Shown: positions 1 through 13,283 of the stretch, piece by piece
Numbering within the stretch: the first letter of the stretch is position 1
How the letters are laid out: the number at the start of each line of letters is the position of its first letter
NCBI GenBank assembly: GCA_900074885.1
Contig: FJUW01000004.1
Span: 3,136,578-3,200,577 of the forward strand
DNA length: 64,000 bases
Origin: Rhynchosporium graminicola
Taxonomy: Eukaryota; Ascomycota; Leotiomycetes; Helotiales; Ploettnerulaceae
Direction: 5' to 3'
Made by a program: the position numbers and the translations under genes
Notes under the pieces: generated by a model
The model's input: only the letters and a program-made list of their open reading frames with translations
Databases searched by the model: none
What the model was told of the DNA's origin: nothing

Positions 1-2
1 TT

Positions 3-529
3 GCCCTTTGTGTCTTCAAGTGCGGCTTCCAGAGTCTTGTTGTCGAAGCCTTTAATGCTGTTACGGTTAATGGCGCATTTGAGAACCACGATGCCTCGAT
101 CTTGATGCTGTGCGCTGACCCAGGTGACGCAGATACATGGGAGCATCTGACTTCGCCGAGTGGGATAGAGGCAATGAGCCTACGGTTCTCACCATAAGAC
201 AGGATCTCTAGCCTATCAATGCGAAGCAGGTAGAAGGTCTGGCGAGCTTCATCAAGGAAGTCGTTCGTCAGGTAATTCAATGCGCTCACAGCGAGATATT
301 TGATCCAGTCGCTGGACGATATCAGCCCGAGCCGGACGATGGAGAATGGGCTTTGCAACCGAATGACATTGTCAAGACGTATATGAAATCCGCCAAGTTT
401 GAGATTCACTTCGAGTGGTTCAAGAATGGGAAAATCGCGGAAGGCGATACAACCTGGGTTGGTGTCAGCTGCCCCCGGGAGGTTGATAGCGCTGGGCATC
501 GGGTCCAACGCTTTCGAGTTTGTATGTAG
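3..529 (+). CDS. 3' part of an unidentified gene, cut by the window edge or broken
   Basis: Two coding-like stretches read rightwards. One runs from base 3 to a TAA at 195-197. The second runs from 212 to a TAG at 527-529 and is directly preceded by a pyrimidine-rich ctctag acceptor, which suggests an intron ending at 211. The peptides (for example ASILMLCADPGDADTWEHL and IHFEWFKNGKIAEGDTTWVG) have ordinary protein composition but match no family I recognise. A donor at 124 (gtgacg) would leave phase 1, while the acceptor at 211 needs phase 0, so no simple splice joins them in frame. Either the true donor lies elsewhere or the copy is frameshifted. The start is outside the window. Confidence 0.35.
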
Positions 530-1325
530 GAAGTTCTTTTTTGATGATATTACTAAAGATTATTAAAACGATCGGGCTGGGTAGGATGGAAACGAGCCCG
601 AGTATAGAAGCACTTAGACTGGATGATGACTAATAAAGTCAGGAAGATTTGACCATACAAAGCTAGGACTTCTCTCTTCAGAGAACTGAAATATTGGCGG
701 CTTACTTCTAGACCAAGGCTTAGAAGAGTAGAATGCCAAATGTTGATGATGGGAGCCCACAAATCGTGAAACATATTTCCTTTCTGTTCTGTATCTTTGA
801 AGGTCAATGCCAGGCCCCGCCATAATTTCATGATCATCTCACTCGGTATGGAGGAGCTGCATGAAGTATTGATGAAAGATTTGGAGGCTCAGAAAGCAGC
901 CTGAAGTAAAAAGTATGTGAAGTTAGCTGCGAGATGAAGTGTACACCACAAGGCCGACCGGAGCACAGGATTGCGAACGTGGGCTGGAAAAGACGCGGCA
1001 AATGTGGAATAGTGAAGTTACATCCTAGTCAAAAGCAGTGCCAGCTGGGCAGCGAGGCATGATCTGATATGGAGGAAGGGAGTGTACACTGTACGGGCAA
1101 CGAGTCTTGATCCTTTGATTTGCAGGCCTCGTCGATGGTACAAGGGAGAGAAATGATTTATATTGATAGTAGGTTAGAGGAGGCTAGCTGAGTCAGCAGC
1201 CAGCAAGGTTGAGGAGGGCAGATCTTTGCATTTGGTGGATGGGAGGACTACATCAGCATCGCTTAGTCCAAACTCTATTTGTTTCTAGCCTTTCCCGGAT
1301 TTGATATGTCTACAAGTAGTGGTAT
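530..1325. other. Intergenic spacer
   Basis: No convincing gene. A minus-strand reading frame of 94 codons at 553-837 starts with ATG but has no recognisable domain, no flanking splice signals and no other support, so I do not call it. Confidence 0.5.
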
Positions 1326-1333
1326 TTCTTCTA
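1326..1333. repeat. Left 8-bp target-site duplication
   Basis: TTCTTCTA directly abuts the left inverted repeat of the MITE and is repeated exactly at 1989-1996. Confidence 0.85.
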
Positions 1334-1988
1334 GGCCACAGCTCAATCTACATACGTGAATAGCTACATTTACATACGCTAAAATTCTATTAACTTGGCG
1401 AGTGTATCTAGAGAACTACCCCTCCTATATAAATTTGTACTTAAGGGGCCAGGATATTAATGCATTATGCAAATGTTCACAATTATTCCTCAGGTTGAAA
1501 ATTGCGCTTAGGGGAGGTAGAACAGCACCTTCAAGTATAAGTCGAGAGCCCTTATTATTTGAGCTACCTCTGCCCCTGCATCACTTAGACAGCACTCTAT
1601 AGTACAACAGCATATCATGAACTGTAATTGCGATGCAAAGACTTGAGGATAGGTATCAGGATAGCTGTAAGTCCGGTATATAGAGAGAGAAGGGGTATAT
1701 ATATAGTATATTATCAATCTATTAACCAGATAGTATAGCAGATATCACTATAGCTAGTGAATTATTGATTCAAAGAGATGTGATCAGAAGGGTAGAGATA
1801 TACGGATACTCAGGATGCAGAGTATGAAGATGAGAGTGAGGATGCAGTATAAAAGTAGTAAGCTAGCGATGTATTATATGTAGTTATATTTATAAATTTT
1901 AGTAGTGATAAATGCACTTTGCACTTTAGGTTCGCTTAATTAACGTATATAAATTTAGCTATTCACGTATGTAGATTTAGCTATGGCC
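1334..1988. mobile_element. hAT-like non-autonomous MITE
   Basis: The 49 bases at 1334-1382 (starting GGCCACAGCTCAATC) are the inverted complement of 1940-1988 (complement starting GGCCATAGCTAAATC), with 44 of 49 positions identical. The 655-bp element is bounded on both sides by the same 8 bases, TTCTTCTA, at 1326-1333 and 1989-1996, a perfect target-site duplication. The interior is AT-rich and encodes no transposase. An 8-bp duplication is typical of the hAT superfamily. Assignment to hAT rests on that length alone; the terminal GGCC is not the usual hAT end. Three of the five arm mismatches are C/T differences, as RIP or simple decay would give. Confidence 0.85.
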
Positions 1989-1996
1989 TTCTTCTA
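1989..1996. repeat. Right 8-bp target-site duplication
   Basis: TTCTTCTA directly follows the right inverted repeat, identical to 1326-1333. Confidence 0.85.
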
Positions 1997-2138
1997 CTTC
2001 CTTAATGTACTGGTTGTTACCTTATAAGGTAATTGCTAGTCTCTGTGGCAGATCAGTATAAACAAACGTCATGAGCTAGTTCGCGTGTAGTATATTGTTT
2101 CATTTTTTCTATGCTAAAGCAGGCATTCTAGTCGTAGC

Positions 2139-2228
2139 AGCCGCGACCAGCCAATTCCGTAGCACGTTTCTTTAGGTAGTTAGACCTCACCTAAGTAATA
2201 TACTACCTAGGAATTGGCATCCGCGGCG
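2139..2228. repeat. Small foldback (nested inverted repeat)
   Basis: The outer arms 2139-2162 and 2203-2228 pair through CCAATTCC / GGAATTGG and GCCGCG / CGCGGC blocks, with a few mismatches. Inside them TAGGTAGT (2173-2180) pairs perfectly with ACTACCTA (2202-2209). The whole can fold into a long hairpin. It may be a tiny or decayed MITE. I see no clear target duplication. Confidence 0.5.
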
Positions 2229-3242
2229 CAAACAGCCAGCCAAACAAGTCTTACCTTAGAAGCAAGGCCAGGGGCAAAGAAATAGTTCTGAGTGGCAAAA
2301 TGGACTATCAGCTGACGGTTCCGACTTTGAATCGTTCTACGAATAGGGAATCACCAAGGGACGGTTTTCTGACGATACTGGAGGTAAGGCCTTCTCGTGC
2401 CTTCCTGATCGAATATACAGAGCACAAATACCTAGCTGCACCCGAATTTCCGATATCGACGCTCGCTTTTTAATTCCTGCGTACCTAGGTAGTACCGAAA
2501 AGGATTTGATATTCGGGTCGAGGCGCACAAGTATACTCTAGGTAAGCATTTCTACGAATATGACCTAGGGTAGTTAACTAATAAGGGGTTCTTAAATCCT
2601 TGACCTGTGTATCTGCTAAATAGTACCGTTCCTGGTCCTTGAATCATATTCCCGTAAACAATTTCGACATTCGAAGAGGACGTTCTCGAAAGGAACTATT
2701 TGAGACCCCATCCTCTGGTGATTCTCTATTTATAGCATCAATAGGTACTATGCAAAAGTAGGAAATGTTGCCTGTAAGGTGTAATGCAACTTCAAAGTCC
2801 AGACATTTCTTGCACGTTTTTCAAATATGGTACCTGCGGTCTTTGGCGGTGAATCCTAGGTTTCTGTTGTTACCCTTTCGAGGCTTATAGGTATTCCTGT
2901 CAAACCAGACAGCTAGCTTTGCGGTTCCGCTCACGCTGAGGTACGGGTAAGAGGTAAACACCGCGGCTTTGGATGATTACGGCATAACTAAGGCTTGCCT
3001 TGCCCTGCTCGGGGCCATCTTCATCTTCATCTACATCAACATCAATAGCGCATAGCTAGTAGCAGGCGTTTGAGGTAGGTGAAAGTGCCGTGTGAAAGGT
3101 AGGTAGGAAGGTTGGAGGTACCTAGGTAGGTCGTGTCACCAGGCTTGTCCAGACTATTCAATGGGATGCAGTTCTGTGCTGTTCCAGCGCCAAAGCAAAG
3201 CAAAGTAAAGGCAAACCTCGCCTGCAAAAGCCCAGCCAGGGC

Positions 3243-3301
3243 AGGACAGGGAGGACAGGGAGGACAGGGAGGACAGGGAGGATAGGACAGGGAGGACAGG
3301 G
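3243..3301. repeat. 9-bp minisatellite (GGACAGGGA)n
   Basis: Four consecutive copies of GGACAGGGA are followed by a short GGATA interruption and two more copies. The strand is almost entirely purine plus C. Confidence 0.9.
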
Positions 3302-3431
3302 CTTGATATCCGCGGCGCGTCATAGTCGTGATACAGTAAAGTAACGAGTCTTCAAGTCTGAAGACTCCTCCAGCACACCCAGTAACCAGTGCGGCGGTTA
3401 GATCCTGTTGTTCCTGTACGGCCGGCCATTC

Positions 3432-3610
3432 TACTATCTATCTATCTACCTCACTCGTCCTCTCTTATCCTCTCATAGATCATCAATCTTCTCTTCTCTT
3501 CTCTCTATTTCCCTCTCTTTTTCCTCCTCCCCATCCCTACCTAGATATCTACCTATCTACCTATCTACATATCTACCTATCTCCCCCTCTAATAGTAGTA
3601 GTAGTAGTTG
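3432..3610. repeat. Pyrimidine-rich microsatellite block (CTAT/CTAC, CTT, TAG)
   Basis: Runs of ctatctac-type tetranucleotides at about 3432-3450 and 3540-3582 flank a cttctcttctctct tract, and (TAG)n follows at about 3594-3610. Confidence 0.8.
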
Positions 3611-3809
3611 ATATAAGTATCTGCCACCAAATCAAGACCATCAACAATTGGAATCGCAATAGCACCTGCACCAGCACCTGCGCCTGCACCTCCAGCCGCG
3701 GCCTCCCCCTCCCCCCACCCCAATCAGACCTAACCCACTCTCTATCCCCATCCCCCATCCCACCATCCAATCCACATCCGATCTGTCCATCAACACCACA
3801 TAGAAGGGA

Positions 3810-3910
3810 CCAGACCAGACCAGACCAGACCAGACCAAATCCTGCGTTGCTTTGCCTTGCCTTGCGCTGCTTCGCTTTGCTTGCTTTGCTTTGCTTTGCT
3901 TTGCATTGCA
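3810..3910. repeat. Pentanucleotide repeats CAGAC and TTTGC
   Basis: About five CAGAC units (around 3810-3838) are followed by a run of TTTGC units (around 3876-3905). A CTCTC-type pentamer run follows at about 3948-3970. Confidence 0.85.
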
Positions 3911-4080
3911 TATCTAGATCATCACACTTGGCTACTTTCACCATTCCCTCTCCTCTCCTCTCCTCTCCCCTCCCCTCCATCCGAAACTCCAAAGACAGAC
4001 TACCTACAGCTTCAGCTCCGACGACCCCGCCTCGCCAAAACAATCCAAATATACGCACTGCCCTCCCCCAAACCTTGACC

Positions 4081-6272
<2,192 letters not shown>

Positions 6273-7844
6273 GGGTGGCAGGGCAATGGGGTGATGGGGG
6301 TGATGAACGCTTGGCTAATGAGGTGGATGGGTTCAAGTCAATACTGTATCATCCATTCATTCAACACAAGCCACCCTGGGTTACCCAAGCCGTTCGTTCA
6401 CGAGTCTTCATCCGTTCGGTTCCCGTTCACTGAACATGTTTGTCTCGGCTTATACGTATATCGATCAGTTCCTTCACTTGTCTGATTGGTGGGTTGGTTG
6501 GTTGGTCGGTCGATTGGTTTGGCATATGGATATAGGGGTGTGGATATTATACCGCGTGTGAAGAAGGACCTGACGGATGAGCATATGTATTTTCAGTCTT
6601 TTTGTTTTTTTTTGTGTGAAATACTGGCGCAGATAGAGCAAAGACAGACCAAAACAGCAGACATACGAGTTTTCAAAAACACATTGCATGAGACGAAATG
6701 ACACGCGATGAAATACGAGGGTGTTGTCCATTGGTGGATGAGTATCCGGCATACCTGAGTATTTAGTAGTTCATCTGATGGTAGGTAGGTAGGTCTTGAG
6801 GATGTTTTCTTTTGTGGTGAAGGGGGTGGTGAGGTCAGGTCAGGTCTTAGGTAGGTTGTTGTTCATTTTCGGTTTCTGATCGTGGAAGAAGAGGAGAGGA
6901 GAGGAGAGGAGAGGAGAGGAAGAAGGGAAGTCCCTGGCTATACATACATCAATACATAAATACATACATACACACATACACAGGTCTTGTCATCCGTCCA
7001 TCAGAGCTTGTCCTCTGAAACCTCAGCCGTAATACCTACCTATGCATGGTGTATTACAGTACATCGCTGCCAAACGAGCCAGACTCCCGGTTAGAAGCCT
7101 CGGAATAGAATCTCGAGACGGTGAATGTTTCTCACTGCTAAACGGTCACGACTGACGATCACCGGTTTCCAGAAATGGATGAAAGATTTAGACTCGGGAT
7201 TTTTTTTTACGAGCGAGCGAGCGAGCGAGAGGTTTGAGCGTGTCTGTACTGACAGTACTTGGATTGAAGAGTCTGGAGTTCTGGGGATGTTGTTCTTTGT
7301 TGGATCGTTCCTGCCTGCTGTGTTGGGAGAGGGAATGGAGAGAGGGGGAGGAAACGGAGAGGGGGAGGAGATGGGGGCGGAGATGCATTTGGGTTTCCTA
7401 GACCTCTGTTGTGTTATTACACAGTTTGTCGTGGAATTCTTATAGTTTTCTAAATCCCCTCGAATGGAGTTCACAAGGCACGGTCTAGGTTTCACTGTGC
7501 TTCTCGTTCTGGATCTGGATCTGAGACGAGATGTACTTCTTGAGCAGTGATGAGTATATGTGGATGTGAAAGGTAGAGTAGGATATATGCCAAGTGAGTA
7601 CTCTGGCAATGTGTTTGTTTATGATTTGAAATTCGCTTCTTCGTGTATTGATGGCTATTCTCCAGCGCCATAGACTTGTGTTTTCCTGTACCCTATCCTA
7701 TGCCATGTATTGGTACAATCATCCCGATCCATTGATCCTCCGGATCCCATATGACAAGACGAACGCCTATGCCCGCAAACCAGACCAAGCATGAAATCAG
7801 ATCAAAACGCCGTGGACCCTTTCAACCACATTTCGGACCCCCGC
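6273..7844. other. Intergenic, 3' flanks of two convergent genes
   Basis: Lies between the stop codons of the kinase (+) and the Brl1-like gene (-). No gene is supported. Frames near 7091-7609 are low-complexity Ser/Thr/Pro or simple-repeat translations. It contains several microsatellites: (GAGGA)n at about 6888-6920, (ACAT)n at about 6945-6980 and (GAGC)n at about 7210-7232. Confidence 0.6.
6885..6980. repeat. Microsatellites (GAGGA)n and (ACAT)n
   Basis: About six GAGGA pentamers are followed within 30 bases by a run of CATA tetramers. They lie downstream of the kinase stop codon and mirror, with opposite strand composition, the pyrimidine repeats upstream of the same gene. Confidence 0.85.
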
Positions 7845-9251
7845 TTACTCCATCAAATACCGATCTCCTTTACTCGGACTTCTATTCCCTTTACTTGGGC
7901 TCCTATTCCCCTTACTAGGACTTCTCTGACCAGGCGTCGCACTAGGCATGATTTGCTGGTACATTTGGCCGCCATAGGCGTCGTATACCATGTTGTTGTG
8001 TTGAGGCGTCTGAGATGGGTGTCCCCATGGGGTAGGAGGTTGATTTGGGTAGAAAGATGGTGCGGGGGGCATTTGATGGTTGTGGTTGCTTTTGGACCTG
8101 AAGGTGCTGAATGCTAGGTTGTTGATTAGGATGCAGACGGTGACTATTAGTACGACGAAGATCTGTTCGGAGACAAAGTTAGTATTGGGTGGCTAGTGGG
8201 TCATGTATGTGTTTGGGAAAGTGCTTACCATCGCTTTGTAGCTTATAGGCTCGATGAAGCTATTGAAGATCTGGGCGAATGTATGAGCGCTGACTTGAGC
8301 TCTTCCAACACTATTAGGATCCCGATTCATGCAGTGCTCCCAGTTGTCACACGGTACATGGAGAGCTGGTAGTCGTATATCTGCTCCGCATCTATTGACA
8401 ACGAATTCCTGGGCACATTTCGCTATTTCTGCCAGGACCACAGTTCGTTCCTTCTCTGAGGCTTTATCGACATCTGCTCGTACTGTCATCCAGAAAGAGT
8501 AGATGCCGAATATGGTCAAGGCGGCGATGAATCCGTTGACGCCTAGTTGTGCGTAGTATGAAAGAACGTTCGGGAGATTGGGGTGCGATTCAATGTAGTT
8601 GAATATCGAGGCGATATAGCCAGGTTGAGGTGCTTCCGACTTTGGGTGCTTGTTGCCTCTACTCCTTGGTCTCGTCTCGCTATCGTCTGATTCTGAATCT
8701 GATCCATCTCGATGACCTCTCATGAGAGCATAGTCTCGCTCCATTCGCTTTCGCTTGCGGACCTTGTGAACGATTGCATTTGCGTATTTGCCTCGTCGTT
8801 GGTCCGCCCTTCCCGGACTGCTTCCTAGAAAACTCGCACCATATTTGCCAAAGATAGGCTGACGGGCAGTCCCACTCGAGAAGGCTGTCATCGTTTGACT
8901 GGATTTCGCAGGCTCGGGTGTATCTTCTGCATCTGCGTTATCTGCAGGGGAGGATTCGGCGCCAGAGACCTCTGAGAAGAGCTCTTGATCAAAAGGTTTC
9001 CGTGGTGTGGTAAAAGATGGGTTGCGAAATGGTGCTGCGGGTGTGGATGATGCGCCCATGAATGAGCTCTTTGGTTTTGGAGATTCAAAATTGCCTGGGA
9101 GTAATCAGCCTTCGCTCTATAATGCAGCTTTCTCGAACTCACCTTTGCGGCCTTGTGGAAATGGTGATTTGGGATCGGTGGGTCCTGAAGTTTGCCATTC
9201 CCAGTCCATAGGACTCTCGTGCGATCGTCTTGTTTGATTACTGCTGAACAT
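7845..9251 (-). CDS. Brl1/Brr6-type nuclear envelope protein
   Basis: Integral nuclear-envelope protein of the family needed for nuclear pore biogenesis and membrane lipid homeostasis. Exons (minus strand) are 9251-9143, 9094-8229 and 8162-7845, giving 430 residues. The first intron is 48 nt and the second 66 nt, both in phase. The N-terminal half is basic and serine-rich (nucleoplasmic). TM1 reads NGFIAALTIFGIYSFWMTV. Four cysteines follow in the lumenal segment (CAQEF, RCGAD, VPCDNW, EHCM), the paired disulfides that define the family. TM2, IFVVLIVTVCILINNLAF, opens exon 3. The C-terminal tail contains three near-identical GNRSPSK repeats. The initiator ATG (MFSSNQTRRSHESP) begins a short exon ahead of the PKSPFPQG motif. 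It is divergent from the Spn1 gene, with 293 bp between the start codons. Confidence 0.9.
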
Positions 9252-9544
9252 AGTTTGTGTGTGAAGTCTTTGCTTTCGTTTAATGGTGATAAAGCTCCAA
9301 AAGTGTTTAGAGGTTGCCGGCGCAGTCAGGTATTCACCTCGTCTCTATTTACTTGGATGAAAACATGCGGGGAAGGCGGCCGCTTCAAGCGGCTAGGTAT
9401 GAATTAGGCGTAACCTTATTTGTAGAGGCCGCGAGAGCATGTTCGAGTTTAGATCCGACTAATCCACGATACTACAACGACGTTTGAATTTCTAGAGGCA
9501 TCGCTTTCAGTGCACATCTCGGTTTAAGACTCAAAGCTGTCACT
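9252..9544. promoter_or_regulatory. Shared divergent promoter (Brl1-like / Spn1-like)
   Basis: A 293-bp region separates the start codons of two oppositely transcribed housekeeping genes, so both promoters must lie here or overlap the leaders. I see no canonical TATA box. Confidence 0.55.
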
Positions 9545-10930
9545 ATGTCTGACGAGGAACGTGATACGCCTCCGCCCCCAGCGGCCAACCCTAATCTCGA
9601 TATGGACAATGAGGAGAATGACGTTTCCGACAATGAATCCGAGCTCAGTGAAGTCGACGAGGCAGAGTTCGCAGAGTTCGATCCCACAACTGTTGCCCTC
9701 GAAGACAGACCATTGGTAGGAATTGATGAAGATGTCGCAAAAACACTCAAGGCCGGAAAGAGGAAGCGTGCAGAAGGTGAGGGCAAGAAGCCAAAGGAAG
9801 CAAAGCGCGACAAGAAGAAACGGCCTCGTCGGGAGGATGATGAGGATCCAGATGGACAGGTGCTGGATGGAAAGAGAACCAAGAAGCCCAAGAGTGTGCG
9901 ATCTGAGAGAGAGAAGGGTGATAAGCCTAGAGAGAGAAGACCACCTACGCCAGAGAATGAGGAGAATATGACTCCAGAAGAGAGAAGGCGGAGAGCTTTG
10001 GATAAGGCTATGGATGCTGCACTCAAGAATCCGAATAAGAGAAGGCGCAAGAAGGACGAAGTGGTAAGTTCTATTAGCAAGGGTGAAGTGAAGACAGGTT
10101 CTAATTGATCACAGGACCTTGAGGAGGCATTTGATGATGAGATCGCGGCATTGAAGATTCGAATGGAGAAGGCATGCGAAGCTGATAATTTTGCTCGTGA
10201 ACAAGGACAGCCCGCTCTCCAGAAACTCGTAATGTTACCTGAAGTGGTAGCTCTGCTCAACCGAAATACCGTCCAACATTCGATTGTCGACCCCGATACC
10301 AACTTCCTTCAATCCGTCAAGTTCTTCCTGGAACCCTTGAATGATGGGAGTCTTCCGGCTTATAACATCCAAAGAGATCTCTTTGCGGCTCTTACCAAGC
10401 TACCAATTGAGAAGGAAGCGTTGCTTAGCAGTGGTATTGGCAAGGTTGTTCTCTACTACACGAAGAGCAAGAAGCCGGAGATTCAGATCAAGAGGACTGC
10501 CGAGAGATTGCTTGGAGAATGGTCGCGACCAATTCTCAAGCGTAGTGACGACTACAAGAAGCGCAAGGTCGCTACCAAGGAGTTTGACCACCAGTATGTA
10601 TTGGTGATAATCAGTACCTGCTTATTTTACTGACCTGATTCCAGAGCCGCTGCACTTGCACATCGTCCTTCTGGTACCCAATTGTCTCAAATGCCTCCCT
10701 CACAGCGTATCACTATGTCTCAGAAAGAACTCGAGCGAGAGCGTGTTCTTGCCCAACCCATCAGAAGTGCCAGAGCCAGAATGGAGAGCAGCAATACCAG
10801 TTACACCATTGCTCCGAAGAGTACTTTCGATGCTACCAAGGGTCTCGATCCTTCTACCAGACCAATTGGTGCTGGTGGTATGGAAGCTTTTAGAAAGATG
10901 ACCGCTAAGCAGGGCAAAAAGCGTTCTTGA
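9545..10930 (+). CDS. SPN1: Transcription elongation factor Spn1/Iws1
   Basis: Nuclear RNA polymerase II elongation factor that works with Spt6. Exons are 9545-10063, 10115-10593 and 10645-10930, coding 427 residues. Introns of 51 nt each are GT-AG, the second with a CTGAC branch site. The N-terminal 170 residues are acidic then strongly basic (runs such as KKRPRRED and NKRRRKK), disordered and nuclear-localising. The central TFIIS N-terminal (LW) domain covers LQKLVMLPEVVALLNRN through KRTAERLLGEWSRPIL, roughly residues 205-305, matching the conserved fold and its LLGEWSRPIL end. The C-terminus, with RARMESSNTSYTIAPKS, is also conserved in the family. Length is normal for fungi. Confidence 0.93.
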
Positions 10931-13283
10931 TTGATTGATTGATTTGGGCGACATTTCTTCGTCGTGTATTATCATGGGAAATTTTTGAGATTGCCATCAG
11001 TTCGAAGGGCATCGATGGATGCTCTCGGACGGGGACTGGACATGGAATGCATTTCAGCGAGGAGTTTGCGGTAGAAAAGATTAACGCAGATCATTCAAAT
11101 GCGAGAAATTTTTTTGCACTAGTCCCTGAGGCATCTTGAGGAAACTCACGTTGACGTGTCTATGATTTCGAGGTTTGGCCTAGTTTCAGCTTCTTTCTCT
11201 TTCACGTGAAATAAGAATGCCATCCTGGGGAAAATCATTTTCAGATCCATGCAATTATTTCGTGTTTCATCAAATTTCTCTCTGTGCTGCCTGTTAAGAA
11301 TTATAAGTAATTTACTCGTGGATTGCGTCGCAACGAGGGGAGAGATAACTATCACATGTATAAGAACACGAATTGAATTATTACATTTTCATAGTTAGTC
11401 TCCTTCATCCTGGGACACGATCCAAGAAGTACTATAGTCACATCTCGTCATCATCAATTGCGAATTTGAAGGATCATGGAATAACCCTCTTACCCTATTC
11501 TTCCACCGGTTTTCCTGTCTCTCAATCATTTTTCTGGCGTCCATTACACCACCCCTGTCAAAATCTTCATCTCGGAAATCTCCTCCTAGATTTAAGCATA
11601 TTCCCATTCCAAGGTCTTGCTCGGAAGAACTCGGGGTATTTAAGCATCCTCACCGTGATAAATGAACATCACTGAGGAGTGGAAACTTGAGAATTTTGTC
11701 AGGACTGAGAAACTTGCCTGCTCCGAGAAGTGCAAAGGCATACGTTGGTGCTAAATCTATCTGAGACCCAGTACCCGAACTTCGAGATCACCTGCCTCTG
11801 GCGCTTGTTGAGTTTATGGTTTTCATGATTACGGAAGCAGCATTTATGGCCTTGATGAGCCTTTTTTCAAATATGCGCGGTGTTGCTTGAGTTGCAACTA
11901 TTGCGATGGATCATGGTGATTCGGGGGCAGAGGCGCATTATAGTCGAAATGGATGGAGAGTCCGTGAGTTCTGTTTATAAGGATGATGGATTCGCGAGGA
12001 TGAGTGGCGGTAATGTAAATCCTGTCGTAGGGAGTGGGGAGAGGGGAGAGTGATGAGGGTCCTATGGGTTTTTGTGTCTGTAGGATATTAAGACTGAAGA
12101 TGTATCGTTTAGTTATCTAATGACGTGTACTTTAATAAGTGCTGCGGTATTAGATACAGGCTCATTATTAGCAGAGCTGATTCGATCACTCATTGTGCTG
12201 CAAAAGAATTCAGGAGTTTTGGAATTGGCTAGAGAGTCAAATGTGTCTTTGGTCGCCTCTGTTAGATCTCCTCCGCATTTCTGTGATGTTATTGTAAATC
12301 ATTGTTAGATGATTTGAGGCGAACGTGTTGGCATGTATCAATATATAACGGAAATGTCAACTTCCCGGAAATTATTGTTCACTTCTTGAAACGAAGGTCC
12401 CAATTTTATGAGAGAAGTGTAGGTTTCCTAGTTCATTGAAGACATTGTATTCATGCGAAATCTGGATTTCATAGAATTACAAACTATTTTAGTTTCGCAA
12501 CTGTTGACACTTAAGCGATGTTGATATCCTGCTTTTCACTTTACTCTTGTAGTCCTTGCAGAAGTGATAGGCTGGCTCGGTTAGGAGCATCCTAGCATGT
12601 TTTTCTCGGGGAAAAAATCTCTTATTGAAAGCCAGATTAGCTGTTTCGATACTTCAAAAATATTCAGAGGGAAACTCCAACTTACTACCTTATTTGGTAT
12701 TTGTAACAACTTTCAATCTAATTGGGAAATCTCCCTTACAGCTCATATGCAGCCAATCATTGATCCCCTAACCCCATATTCATAAAAACCCTCGAGCGGA
12801 AAAGATCAGATACTAGTTGCGATCTTAGAGACTATATATATAACAAGCGAGAACATCTTTAATGATATATAATAGCTGGCCGTATATGAATTATAGAGTA
12901 TTAATTTATAAAGAAGCTAAAAGAAGAGAACATAATTATATATACCTGACCGGATATCCTAATGATATGCCATCTTCCCAAGAACCCCTTTTTCGATAAC
13001 CATATCCGTCATATCACGTTATCCCGCGTGTCCAACTGCTATCTCTAGAAGAGATAGAAACATCAATTATCATTCCACCATGTCTTGTCCTCCATAAAAG
13101 ACGTTCTCAACTTTTCGATGAGTTGGAATGTTGTATCATACTGAGAACTCTGCTTCGTAGCTCATGGATTTGAAAACGGCAACAACCTCTATGACCGTCT
13201 CGTAATACTCAAGGGTGCCGGTCTCTTTGCACCTCCCTCCTTCGATGGCGTATTGTATACACTTTGGGCCCCACAATGACAGA
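10931..13283. other. Intergenic spacer
   Basis: No gene supported. Frames of 60-110 codons have no domains or splice context. Bases about 12810-12960 are very AT-rich with many TATA runs and look like decayed repeat DNA. Confidence 0.6.

Larger units (their letters stand above)
2229..4080. other. Gene-free spacer and simple-repeat-rich leader of the SRPK gene
   Basis: From 2229 to about 3200 I see no gene. From 3240 to 4010 the DNA is dominated by short tandem repeats, listed separately, with strong purine/pyrimidine strand asymmetry. This stretch presumably contains the promoter and 5' untranslated leader of the kinase gene starting at 4081. Several out-of-frame ATGs occur in it. Confidence 0.6.

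Noticed and set aside
124..211. Intron joining the two coding stretches at the left edge
   Set aside because: Donor phase 1 and acceptor phase 0 do not match, so I left the joint unresolved.
553..837. 94-codon minus-strand frame with ATG
   Set aside because: No domain, no conserved context, and another frame overlaps on the same strand. Cannot be separated from chance.
7091..7609. 172-codon minus-strand frame
   Set aside because: Low-complexity Ser/Thr/Pro/Arg peptide over simple repeats between two convergent genes; no splice context or domain.
9472..10302. 276-codon antisense frame over the Spn1 gene
   Set aside because: Ser/Leu-rich shadow of the Lys/Glu/Arg-rich N-terminus of Spn1; crosses its first intron.
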